DNA from: Alphaproteobacteria bacterium
GTDB taxonomy: Bacteria; Pseudomonadota; Alphaproteobacteria; Rickettsiales; SXRF01
NCBI GenBank assembly: GCA_009926845.1
Contig: RFOF01000004.1
Coordinates: 1 to 41,430, forward strand
Direction: 5' to 3'
Length of the DNA: 41,430 nucleotides
Position numbers and translations under genes: made by a program. The notes under the pieces were generated by a model. That model worked only from the letters and a program-made list of their open reading frames with translations, was not told the origin of the DNA and ran no database searches. Of this stretch, positions 1-8,723 are shown piece after piece; position 1 is the stretch's first letter; each line of letters opens with the position of its first letter.

Positions 1-1458
1 AGCATCCTCGGAATGCTCCGCCTCATCAAAGAATCTGGCCTTAACCGCGAGCAATTCACACTGGCAGACACGGCGTTTCGCTCGTCCACCAACCTGCTCG
101 AAATCATCAACGACATTCTCGACCTTTCCAAAATTGACGCAGGCGGCATGAAGCTGGAGCGCATCGGCTTTGACCCCCGCTATGTGCTCAAAAGCTCGGT
201 GGATACGCTCGAACAACTCTCAAAAGAAAAGCGCATCCCCATCGTTTCACATTTCGAACATGAGGCAATGCCGTATGTCCTCGGCGACCCCACGCGCATG
301 GGGCGCATCTTCATCAACCTCATCAGCAACGCCATTAAATATACCGACCGTGGCCATGTGGATATTTCCGCCAGCTGCATCGCTATTGACGATAAATACA
401 CCGTCTTCCGCTGCGAGGTGAAAGACACCGGCATCGGCATCCCCGAAAATAAACGCGCGGCCATTTTTGAAAAATTCGTGCAGGCCGACACCTCCACCAC
501 CCGCAAATATGGCGGCACCGGCCTTGGCCTTGCCATCACTCGCGAACTAGTCGAGATGATGGGCGGCAAAATCGGCGTCGATAGCGTGGTAGGCCTTGGC
601 TCAACCTTCTGGATTTCCATTCCCTTTGAAACCACGCCGACGCTGCACAAAGAAAAACAGATCCGCCGCGAGAAGATGCTCAGCGGTATCATCCCCCCCG
701 CCGATGCGCGCATTCTCATCGCCGAAGACCACATCATGAACCAGCTGTTCATGAAAAAACTCATGCAGAATTTCGGCATCACACACTATAAAATTGTCGC
801 CAGTGGAACCGCCGCGCTCAAAGCCTACATCGAAAAACCGTGGGATGTCATTTTGATGGATTGCCACATGCCCGAAAAAAATGGCTACGACACCACGATT
901 GAGATTCGTGAACTGGAAAAACAATCCGGCAAACACATCCCCATCATCGCCATGACTGCCAACGCCATATCGGGTGATCGCGAAAAATGCCTGCGCGTGG
1001 GCATGGATGAATATATGAGCAAGCCAATCGACATCGACACGCTGAAAGAAACGCTCGGCCAGTGGATTCGTTTTGAGGACATTATCGACTCGCACGACCA
1101 CACCGATGCACCGCCCGCAGAAAATGATGCGGCCTTTGATTTATCGATGTTGCAAAACCTGACCGGCGGCGACAAAGCAATTGAAAAAGAGCTCATCGAG
1201 GCCTTCATCGCCCAGTCGGATGAGAACATCGCTGCGCTGGAAAAAACCCAAAACAGCGAAGCCGAGCACGCGGCTTGGGCGCAGGCCGCCCACATGCTCA
1301 AAGGCGGCGCGGCCAACCTCGGCGCAAAAAACCTAATCGAATTATGCGAAAAAGCGCAGCATTTCAACGGGAACCTAGACGAAAAAACGCAAATTTTCGC
1401 CAAAATTTCGAGCGAATATAAGCGGATTAAGGCCGTTCTGAGCCAAATGGGCTATTGA
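1..1458 (+). CDS. Hybrid sensor histidine kinase (5'-truncated by window edge): HisKA remnant, HATPase, receiver, HPt
   Basis: Frame is open from base 1 (SILGMLRLI...). HATPase motifs DTGIGIPENKRAAIFEKF and YGGTGLGLAI; receiver ILIAEDHIMNQ...VILMDCHMPEKNG...PIIAMTANA; C-terminal HPt-like AHMLKGGAANLGA. Confidence 0.93.
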   Translation, partial: SILGMLRLIKESGLNREQFTLADTAFRSSTNLLEIINDILDLSKIDAGGMKLERIGFDPRYVLKSSVDTLEQLSKEKRIPIVSHFEHEAMPYVLGDPTRMGRIFINLISNAIKYTDRGHVDISASCIAIDDKYTVFRCEVKDTGIGIPENKRAAIFEKFVQADTSTTRKYGGTGLGLAITRELVEMMGGKIGVDSVVGLGSTFWISIPFETTPTLHKEKQIRREKMLSGIIPPADARILIAEDHIMNQLFMKKLMQNFGITHYKIVASGTAALKAYIEKPWDVILMDCHMPEKNGYDTTIEIRELEKQSGKHIPIIAMTANAISGDREKCLRVGMDEYMSKPIDIDTLKETLGQWIRFEDIIDSHDHTDAPPAENDAAFDLSMLQNLTGGDKAIEKELIEAFIAQSDENIAALEKTQNSEAEHAAWAQAAHMLKGGAANLGAKNLIELCEKAQHFNGNLDEKTQIFAKISSEYKRIKAVLSQMGY

Positions 1459-1518
1459 CATCACCCTATATAAAAGAATATTAGGGATTGTTGAGAAATC
1501 TCATTATCATCACTGGAG

Positions 1519-2085
1519 ATGTGCAAAATGTTCAAGAATTCACCGAAGTTAGCCGCAGTTTCCCTACTTGTTCTGCTTGCTGCCTGCTCTCCAGAATATT
1601 GTGAAGATTCTTCAATGCGGCCAACTCCAACCGTTGCCGCCGCCACCACCCCCATCGCAACTCCTACGCCCGCTCCTGCAGCCGCCCCCGTTCCCGCTCC
1701 TGAAGCCGCCCCCGTTGCAACAACGCCATCAGCTGTGCCAGTAGCACCCGCTCCTATACAGGCAGAAACCGCTTCAGACAAGCCATTGGTAGTTATACGC
1801 TTCAATCAAAACAAAAAAATCAATTACAAACAGTTGCTTAAAGAAACTGCCGGCAAAGTAGAGGCCATGAAACCTGGTGCGCATTATGACATAGTGTCTT
1901 ATGTGCCGACCACCGGAAATCCTGCTATTGATCAGCGCCAAGCCATGCAAGCACTCAGAAATCAGCAAGGTATGACAAATGAGATGTTAGCGCTTGGCAT
2001 CCCTGCAGACCGCATTACGGTGCGTTCACGCTACACACCAGCCGCACAAATGGGCGAGCAAGAGGCGCAAATTTTCCTCAGATAG
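1519..2085 (+). CDS. Secreted lipoprotein with Pro/Ala-rich linker and OmpA-like C-terminal region
   Basis: Lipobox LLAAC after signal peptide; P/A-rich spacer; C-terminal 'YDIVSYVPTTGNPAIDQRQAMQALRNQQGMTNEMLALGIPADRI' resembles an OmpA-like fold. Confidence 0.6.
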   Translation: MCKMFKNSPKLAAVSLLVLLAACSPEYCEDSSMRPTPTVAAATTPIATPTPAPAAAPVPAPEAAPVATTPSAVPVAPAPIQAETASDKPLVVIRFNQNKKINYKQLLKETAGKVEAMKPGAHYDIVSYVPTTGNPAIDQRQAMQALRNQQGMTNEMLALGIPADRITVRSRYTPAAQMGEQEAQIFLR

Positions 2086-2332
2086 CCTTTTTAACGCCCT
2101 AAAATCTAAAAATAAATAGATTTATGACAGTTTTGTGACAACATTCTTTTGTCTAAATTCCCGCCATTCATTAAATTGTCACAAACCTCGCCAACACTTA
2201 ACACAACCTTAACACAAACCATATTCTTTATGTGTTATATTGAGGTTATAAAGTAAGCATAAAGAGCAATCGTCAGCAAACACCAAAAACAAAGTATTAA
2301 CAAAAAAAATTCCATTAACTGAAAATAAACAC

Positions 2333-2360
2333 TTGCATCGAACAGAAAAATGAGTATAAA
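2333..2360 (+). promoter_or_regulatory. Candidate sigma70 promoter for the curlin operon (TTGCAT-N16-TATAAA)
   Basis: TTGCAT at 2333-2338 and TATAAA at 2355-2360, 16-bp spacer, upstream of the ORF at 2427. Confidence 0.4.
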
Positions 2361-2426
2361 TCGGTATACGAAATTTGGTAAATTTTATATTAATTATTAA
2401 CATTAACTTTCAAAAGGGATATAACT

Positions 2427-2999
2427 ATGAAACATCTTCTCTCCACCGTTGCAGTTGCAGTTGCTCTGACCGCTTCCTCTGCTTTTGCTTCTGACCAGAA
2501 CTGGGCTGGGATCGAACAAATCAACAGCTACAATAATGCTTCCATCACACAAAACAATGGTCTCGTTGATTCTGCTTATATCTATCAGGCTGGCGGCTCC
2601 AATGCTGGCATCGTTCAGTCAGGAAGCAACCACCTTAGTGGCGTAATCAAGCAATACACATGGAATGATAATGCTGTTTTGTATCAGAATGGTTATGCTA
2701 ATAAAACTGAACTCACCCAGGAAGGCGGCAACAACAACGTTCTGCGCGTTCGTCAGGGCTATGAAAACAACGGAGTCGCTGAAAACAGCACTGCATTCAG
2801 CAATATCTATGCTGTTCAACACGGTGACTCGAACGAAGCCAATATTTTCCAAGCTGGCGTTGGTAACAATACCTCTGTAGCGGAACTTGGCAACCTCAAT
2901 CGCGCTTATGTTAACGTAAAAGATAACCAGTCTTACTCTGGCGTTTACCAAAGCGGTGACCGCAACAGCGCAGCCATCGTTCAAGGTGCTGGCTACTAA
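2427..2999 (+). CDS. Curlin-repeat protein (CsgA/CsgB-like amyloid subunit)
   Basis: Signal peptide then imperfect N-x-A-x-I-x-Q-x-G units (NNASITQNNG, SNAGIVQSGSNH, SNEANIFQAGVGN, SGVYQSGDRNSAAIVQ). Confidence 0.85.
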   Translation: MKHLLSTVAVAVALTASSAFASDQNWAGIEQINSYNNASITQNNGLVDSAYIYQAGGSNAGIVQSGSNHLSGVIKQYTWNDNAVLYQNGYANKTELTQEGGNNNVLRVRQGYENNGVAENSTAFSNIYAVQHGDSNEANIFQAGVGNNTSVAELGNLNRAYVNVKDNQSYSGVYQSGDRNSAAIVQGAGY

Positions 3000-3011
3000 G
3001 GTTTTGTGGGC

Positions 3012-3048
3012 TTCCCTCCTTGCTGCGTCCTGTGCGGCAAGGAGGGAA
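3012..3048 (+). promoter_or_regulatory. 12-bp perfect stem hairpin between the two curlin genes
   Basis: TTCCCTCCTTGC (3012-3023) pairs with GCAAGGAGGGAA (3037-3048), 13 bases after the stop codon of the first curlin gene; no U-tract follows. Confidence 0.7.
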
Positions 3049-3094
3049 ATCTGAGATTTATCACGGCAAGTCATCCCTTTTTGTGTGGAATTAT

Positions 3095-3682
3095 ATGACG
3101 TTGAAATATGATATAAAAATCGCCCTCCGCCCCGCAGCCTTTTGCGTTGCCTTCGCGTTAAGCTTGGCCTGCGCTCCAGCCATTGCAGAGAGCAACCTTG
3201 CATACATCGAGCAGGTAGGCAATGACAACTCGGCCTCTATCGAGCAACGTGGCGATAATAACGAAATACTTCTCCTGCAAAATGGCAACGGCAACACGGC
3301 TGGGGTTTTCCAGTCCGGCGGCGACAACTACGCCAATATACAACAAAATGGTGAGCTCAATTTAGCGGTTATCTCTCAGATCGGCGATGCCAACATTGCT
3401 TATCAGCGTCAAGACGGCTCGAACAACCAAGCGTTTCTGGCTCAGAATGGCAATCAAAACTATGCTGTTCAGGCCCAAACTGGCAACGGAAACTTTGCAT
3501 CTCTTGTGCAAACCGGTGATAATCTGCGCTCGACTGATGTGCAAAATGGCAACAACAACACTATCATCAAGACGCAAACTGGCTCAAACTTGGAACATAA
3601 TGTAACCCAAACGGGCAACAATTTGTATCTTGAAGTGCATCAAACAGGTAGCAACCAGTCCGTTACGATTGACCAGCACTAG
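3095..3682 (+). CDS. Second curlin-repeat protein (CsgA/CsgB-like)
   Basis: Signal peptide; about 8-9 regular repeats: SNLAYIEQVGNDNSASIEQRGDNNEILLLQNGNGNTAGVFQSGGDNYANIQQNG... Start taken at the ATG at 3095. Confidence 0.9.
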   Translation: MTLKYDIKIALRPAAFCVAFALSLACAPAIAESNLAYIEQVGNDNSASIEQRGDNNEILLLQNGNGNTAGVFQSGGDNYANIQQNGELNLAVISQIGDANIAYQRQDGSNNQAFLAQNGNQNYAVQAQTGNGNFASLVQTGDNLRSTDVQNGNNNTIIKTQTGSNLEHNVTQTGNNLYLEVHQTGSNQSVTIDQH

Positions 3683-3744
3683 AAAATTAACCGATTGTAA
3701 ACACACTCGTCATAGAATAAGCGAAATTTTTGGAATGCTGCTTT

Positions 3745-4146
3745 ATGAGACGTGTTTTTATCCTCCTCACCTACTTGCTGGGTTTGAGTGTTGCGCATGC
3801 GGCAGACTCCGTTTTTATCCAGCAATTGGGTGATGCGGCGATTGAAAAAAAGGCTCCGTCTGCCATCAACGAAAAAGATACCGCCGATGGCAATCCGCCG
3901 AGAGTGGATCACCAACAAGAGATTCTTTCAAATCCCAACACCAATGATTATGCACGCATGAAAAGCGTGACGACAGGTGATGCAAAAACAGGCGACCCCC
4001 TCGACATTAAAAATGATAGCCCATCAGATACTCCGTCGACCGATCAACTCAATGAAAAAGCGGCAAATATGGTGACAAGAGAACTCAAGCGGCGCTCCGA
4101 TATTGCAAAAAAAGCCATTAAACATCAGAAAGAGCATAAATTATGA
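3745..4146 (+). CDS. Small secreted protein of unknown function in the curli-like operon
   Basis: Signal peptide MRRVFILLTYLLGLSVAHA; mature start DSVFIQQLGDAA resembles a single curlin half-repeat; basic C-terminus; 4-nt overlap with the next ORF. Confidence 0.65.
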   Translation: MRRVFILLTYLLGLSVAHAADSVFIQQLGDAAIEKKAPSAINEKDTADGNPPRVDHQQEILSNPNTNDYARMKSVTTGDAKTGDPLDIKNDSPSDTPSTDQLNEKAANMVTRELKRRSDIAKKAIKHQKEHKL

Positions 4147-4559
4147 AAACCTATATCATGATGGTTGGTTTAAGTATTACCCTTGCGTCAAGTGCCCTAG
4201 CCGCACCACTAATTTATCGCCCGATGAACCCACAGATAAGCCCTGGCGCATATCCCAGCAACGAGGCGGTTATGAATGATATAGCCAACCTAACAAAACC
4301 TAAAAATACAGGAAAATCATCCTCACAAAGCCTCAATCCAACCGAATTGGCCAACCAAAGCGCATTGTACACCATTTCTTCTAAAACCATTGAAAAATTA
4401 TATGCCGCCTGCCCGGGTGGAGACCCTAACTGTGGCGGTGTAGAGCAAATTGGAACAACGACTTACACCTACGTCACCAATGCTACGGCGGGAACTAGAA
4501 CCATTACCATCCACACACCGGGAAAAGAAGACACTGTTATCATAACATCTATCCCATAA
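4143..4559 (+). CDS. csgF: CsgF-like curli assembly protein
   Basis: Mature N-terminus APLIYRPMNPQISPGAYPSNEAVMNDI resembles CsgF (xFQFRNPNFGGNPxN); C-terminal TYTYVTNATAGTRTITIHTPGKEDTVIITSIP matches the CsgF C-terminal pattern; directly upstream of csgG. Confidence 0.7.
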   Translation: MKTYIMMVGLSITLASSALAAPLIYRPMNPQISPGAYPSNEAVMNDIANLTKPKNTGKSSSQSLNPTELANQSALYTISSKTIEKLYAACPGGDPNCGGVEQIGTTTYTYVTNATAGTRTITIHTPGKEDTVIITSIP

Positions 4560-4581
4560 ATTTCATACAAGGTCCTTCTAA

Positions 4582-5682
4582 ATGAAAAAACTCCTCAGCC
4601 TTCTCGTCGCTTCCAGCCTGTGCGTGGCTTGTTCGCCTGAGAGCATGTATCAGAACAGCTTTACCAAAGAAGCGCAGGTGGAAGAGACGACGCGCGCGGG
4701 GAAAATTCTGGCCTCGCTGCCGCCACGCAAAGACCCTATTCCTGTCGTGGTGTATGATTTTCAAGATCAAACCGGCCAGCTTAAATCCAACGAAAATTTT
4801 GTTGAATATTCCAGCGCCGTTACCAAAGGCGGACTTTCGGTGCTCATCAAATCATTGCTCGACACCAGTGGCGGCCAGTTCTACACCGTTGCCGAACGCG
4901 GCGGGCTGAACAACCTGCTCAAAGAACGCGACATCATCCGCCTCATGCGCAGTCGCTACACCCGAGCTGACGGCACCTCATTGCCTGATCTTCCTCCGAT
5001 GGTCTATGGTGGCATGTTGCTTGAAGGCGGCATCATTTTCTATGACTCGAACATCATGACCGGCGGCGCCGCGGCTGGCTATTTTGGTATCAGCGGCTCG
5101 ACGCAATATCGCCGCGACATCGTAACCGTGTACTTACGCGCGGTGGATGTGCAAACCGGTAAGGTCATGCTCTCGGTCAACAGCTCAAAAACCATTTTCT
5201 CCTATGGCGTTTCCACCAACGTGCTGCGCTATTTCTCGGTGGATCGTCTGGGCGCAGCCGAAGGTGGATTTACCGTCAACGAACCCGGTCAGCTTGCCGT
5301 TCGCCAAGCCATCGAAAGTTCGGTCTATGCACTCACCATGGAAGGTGCGCTCCGCAACATGTGGGATTTCTCTGACAAAGAAGCCGGACAGAAAGCTATC
5401 AATGACTATGTTGCACGCCGCGATCATGGCCGCGAAGCAAATACCGAGGCGCCCAACGAGGCTTCTTCCACGAATTCTCCTCTCGTCACTGCCGGTGCAA
5501 CGCAATGTACTGGTTTTGAAGCATGGATGAAACGCAACTTTGGCACAACATCAGATCCTGAAACCTATGTTGGCAAACCAGAAAATTCTATGGGAAAACC
5601 GCTTAATGCAGCTTCTTCTAAACCCGATCTTTCTGCAAACGGCGTCAACTCCTCGCGCAACAGCGAGCAACGCATTCAGTAG
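4582..5682 (+). CDS. csgG: CsgG-family curli secretion channel lipoprotein with C-terminal extension
   Basis: Lipobox SLCVAC; VVVYDFQDQTGQLK...FYTVAERGGLNNLLKERDIIR matches CsgG; about 90 extra residues after the CsgG core. Confidence 0.9.
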   Translation: MKKLLSLLVASSLCVACSPESMYQNSFTKEAQVEETTRAGKILASLPPRKDPIPVVVYDFQDQTGQLKSNENFVEYSSAVTKGGLSVLIKSLLDTSGGQFYTVAERGGLNNLLKERDIIRLMRSRYTRADGTSLPDLPPMVYGGMLLEGGIIFYDSNIMTGGAAAGYFGISGSTQYRRDIVTVYLRAVDVQTGKVMLSVNSSKTIFSYGVSTNVLRYFSVDRLGAAEGGFTVNEPGQLAVRQAIESSVYALTMEGALRNMWDFSDKEAGQKAINDYVARRDHGREANTEAPNEASSTNSPLVTAGATQCTGFEAWMKRNFGTTSDPETYVGKPENSMGKPLNAASSKPDLSANGVNSSRNSEQRIQ

Positions 5683-5730
5683 GCTTCCATTTTTAGAAGG
5701 ATATTTCTCAACTATAGGCGCGCGCCGCTC

Positions 5731-6534
5731 TTAGTTGGTGATCTTTCCGCGCCAAGTCATCGCCCAGGAATACCAGCAGACGAACATCAGCGTGTTCAGC
5801 AGTGGGCCAAACATGATATAAAGCAGCGGCATGAACAGCATCGTCCATGAGGCGAGCATCATCGCATACAGCAGGTACTGAAGTGGAAATAGAATGATGA
5901 AGAACCCGAGCATCAGCGCCGTCACTACCATCTTACGCCATAACGGGAAATCCAGCACATAAAAAAGCAATCCCATAAGCGGCGGAATGATAAAGAGGAG
6001 ATATTGGCCAAGCGCCAACATCCCCGAAACATAGTTACCGATGTCATAGGGAAAACTATTGGGCGAGATAAGAAAATAAGCGATAGATGTGCAATGAATA
6101 AGAATGGATGCACGCAGAAGATAAATCGCAGGCATGTTCACTCTTGGGATAACAAAGGTTACCAGCGCCAAAACAAGTGAAACAATCAGATTCTCAATCA
6201 CAAAAGCGGTTGTTGGATAAAGTGTGGGCAAATCAGGATAGGGGATAGCAATGGTACGTCTTAGCACTGTCATATCAAAATGGGCAGCGCTATAACCCAG
6301 ATTCATCTTATCCATCCAGAAATTGATAATATTCGTCCAAAACGCCGCAATAGTATCAAAATTGAACCAGAGTATAATATCCAACAGCAGCGGCAGCAAA
6401 ATTGCAGTCTGCAGTGCGGCGGAACTAAGCGGCATACGACGCAGCGCACGATGCTTGAGAATTTTAGTTCCACGAACACCAATATGGCGCTGTTTTATAA
6501 GCTTTTCGCTCAGGGTTTGCACATCATTTGCCAT
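5731..6534 (-). CDS. Polytopic inner-membrane protein, last gene of the exopolysaccharide operon
   Basis: Start at MANDVQTLSEK (ATG 6534-6532), adjacent to the stop of the preceding gene at 6536; about six or more hydrophobic segments. Confidence 0.6.
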   Translation of the reverse strand: MANDVQTLSEKLIKQRHIGVRGTKILKHRALRRMPLSSAALQTAILLPLLLDIILWFNFDTIAAFWTNIINFWMDKMNLGYSAAHFDMTVLRRTIAIPYPDLPTLYPTTAFVIENLIVSLVLALVTFVIPRVNMPAIYLLRASILIHCTSIAYFLISPNSFPYDIGNYVSGMLALGQYLLFIIPPLMGLLFYVLDFPLWRKMVVTALMLGFFIILFPLQYLLYAMMLASWTMLFMPLLYIMFGPLLNTLMFVCWYSWAMTWRGKITN

Positions 6535-6535
6535 A

Positions 6536-7549
6536 TTAGAATTCTTTGAATATACCGAAATTGATACCATCTCTAACATAGCTCGGGCTGAAATAATGCT
6601 CTCCGCGAACATCAAATCCCCAATCTTCGCTTAGCCATTTACGCAGGCCAAGCCCTACTATCTGGCTATTGAAAGAGCTAAGGGTTGAACCCGCGCCGAG
6701 AATTTGATAGGCCTCTTTGCCAAAACCATAACTCGCACTCAGATAATAATTTTTGTTGTAGCCCTGCGTAACCCCAAACACGCTGGAAACCGCATGCACA
6801 CTCCCTGGATTGCTTTCATTAAAGCGTACCCCGCCTTGCACAATCCACGGTGCTTGAAAATAATACGTTGCACCGAGAAATACACTCGCATCTCGATGCG
6901 AGTCACGGGCATGATCCGCGCCTAGACCAACGGTGGTGATAAGCTGTTTCGTATCCAACCATTTACGATTAAGAAATGCATCTACACGGTATTTCAGCAA
7001 AAAATCTGCGCCAGGGCTTCCCCATCCAGCACCCACCGTCGAATACCAATCTTCGTCAAAGTTATGGGTATTGCCGGCAGAAATAAAATAGCCTTGCTGG
7101 CCAAATTCACGTTGATGCAACACTTCGCCATTCCAACGATTATCCGAGTCAGTTTGAACTTCCCCTCTGACATATTGGCCATTCCACGTGCCAAGACCGT
7201 CCGAAAGCGAACTATAATTACCGCCAGCTTGCACATACCCATTCATGACATGTTCAGCAGCAGCAGTAGCCGTAGCAGGTGCAAGGGCTAAATTTGGGGA
7301 AGTGGCGGCAGATGCCCCAACGGGTGCAGCGGTAGGAAGCTTAGGTGATTCAACAACGGGAACGGCAGGAACAGAAAATGACGTGGGCACGGTTGAGGCA
7401 GGCGCGGGCACAAGCGGCGCAGGGGAAATGGCACCTAATACATCCAGATTCACCTCAACATCAGGCAGCGCATTAGCAGCTCCTGCCTGTGATGCAAAAA
7501 GCATCAGAGGAAAAACGGACATCATATAAATAGTAACGCGCATATTCAT
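6536..7549 (-). CDS. YaiO-like outer-membrane beta-barrel protein
   Basis: Signal peptide, P/A/V-rich linker, alternating beta-strand pattern with aromatic ends, final residue F (IFKEF); overall pattern resembles the YaiO OMP domain. Confidence 0.65.
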   Translation of the reverse strand: MNMRVTIYMMSVFPLMLFASQAGAANALPDVEVNLDVLGAISPAPLVPAPASTVPTSFSVPAVPVVESPKLPTAAPVGASAATSPNLALAPATATAAAEHVMNGYVQAGGNYSSLSDGLGTWNGQYVRGEVQTDSDNRWNGEVLHQREFGQQGYFISAGNTHNFDEDWYSTVGAGWGSPGADFLLKYRVDAFLNRKWLDTKQLITTVGLGADHARDSHRDASVFLGATYYFQAPWIVQGGVRFNESNPGSVHAVSSVFGVTQGYNKNYYLSASYGFGKEAYQILGAGSTLSSFNSQIVGLGLRKWLSEDWGFDVRGEHYFSPSYVRDGINFGIFKEF

Positions 7550-7553
7550 CTCT

Positions 7554-8723
7554 CTATTGTGTCATCAATATTTTGCATATTTGACTTGCCGTTGTTCCAT
7601 CACCAAATGGATTTTTTGCTTTACACATCGCCTCGTATCTCAGTGAGTCTTTATGCAAGCTTTCCACCTGTTCTACAATATTTTTTGTCTCTGATCCAAT
7701 CAACAATGCCGCGCCCGCTTCAATCACCTCAGGACGTTCGGTCGTTTCACGCAACACCAACACAGGTGTATCGAGTGAGACCGCCTCTTCCTGAATTCCA
7801 CCAGAATCCGTCAACACTACCCAAGCATGTCTAAGTATCCACAGTAAAACTGGATATTCAAGCGGCTCCGTCAGATGAAGCCGTTGACCCGCTGATTTAG
7901 ACACATTTTTTAACTCATTGTAAACTGTTTTTTTAACGATTGGGTTGGGGTGGACAGGCCACACAACCACAAAATCTTCATTTTTTTCAACAAGTTCCAC
8001 AATTGCCTGCGCAATGAGCGCAATGTTTTTTTCCTGATTTTCACGCCGATGAACGGTTACCAGTAAGATTTTGGTGCCTTTAGGGTAGCTACTGAGCATG
8101 TCCAAAAACACGGAATCTTCCTTTTTTCCAGTAAATCCAGTGCGATAATTCTCCATTTGGCTTGCGCCATGTTGCGCTGCTTCCACCACCGAATTTCCCA
8201 CCACATGAATGCGCGAAGCATCCACACCTTCCGAGAGCAAATTTTCTTTCGCGCGCGCAGTCGGTGCAAAATGCCAATGCGCCATTTGCCCAATAAGCAC
8301 ACGATTTTTTTCTTCAGGAAATGGATTGTATTCATTGCGTGAGCGCAGGCCTGCTTCCACATGCCCTATAGGAATCTGCTGATAGAACGACGCAAGCGCA
8401 GCCATCAGCGCACTACTCGTATCGCCATGGACCAGCACAACGGAAGGCTCTGTTTTTTTTAATACTTTCGAAATCTGGCTAAGCAATAAACTGCTGAGCG
8501 ATGCCAGTTCGCAATCTTCCTGCGCAATAGCGCTGCGATCAATCTCCACATTATAATCAGGAACAATGCCAAAAAAACGATAGAGCGGGATTGCCATATC
8601 GCTATGTTGCCCCGTGTGCAAAAGCAGCATCGGCACATTGTTTTTTTTCAGCTCATGGTAAACGGGTGCCATCTTGATGATCTCAGGGCGCGTTCCCATC
8701 GCAAGCAGAATCGGTTTAGTCAT
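7554..8723 (-). CDS. wecB: UDP-N-acetylglucosamine 2-epimerase (non-hydrolysing)
   Basis: MGTRPEIIKMAPV, LLHTGQHSDM, VLVHGDTSSALMAA, GHVEAGLRS, TDSGGIQEEA motifs. Start moved to the ATG at 8723. Confidence 0.95.
   Translation of the reverse strand: MTKPILLAMGTRPEIIKMAPVYHELKKNNVPMLLLHTGQHSDMAIPLYRFFGIVPDYNVEIDRSAIAQEDCELASLSSLLLSQISKVLKKTEPSVVLVHGDTSSALMAALASFYQQIPIGHVEAGLRSRNEYNPFPEEKNRVLIGQMAHWHFAPTARAKENLLSEGVDASRIHVVGNSVVEAAQHGASQMENYRTGFTGKKEDSVFLDMLSSYPKGTKILLVTVHRRENQEKNIALIAQAIVELVEKNEDFVVVWPVHPNPIVKKTVYNELKNVSKSAGQRLHLTEPLEYPVLLWILRHAWVVLTDSGGIQEEAVSLDTPVLVLRETTERPEVIEAGAALLIGSETKNIVEQVESLHKDSLRYEAMCKAKNPFGDGTTASQICKILMTQ

Noticed and set aside
2209-2403. 64-aa minus ORF in the curlin upstream region
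   Set aside because: AT-rich low-complexity frame without ribosome site or motif; region better explained as regulatory.
6137-6162. GGTTAC on + with TTCA 16 bp away (minus-strand SigF-like site)
   Set aside because: -10 is TGAA instead of CGAA and it is inside coding sequence.
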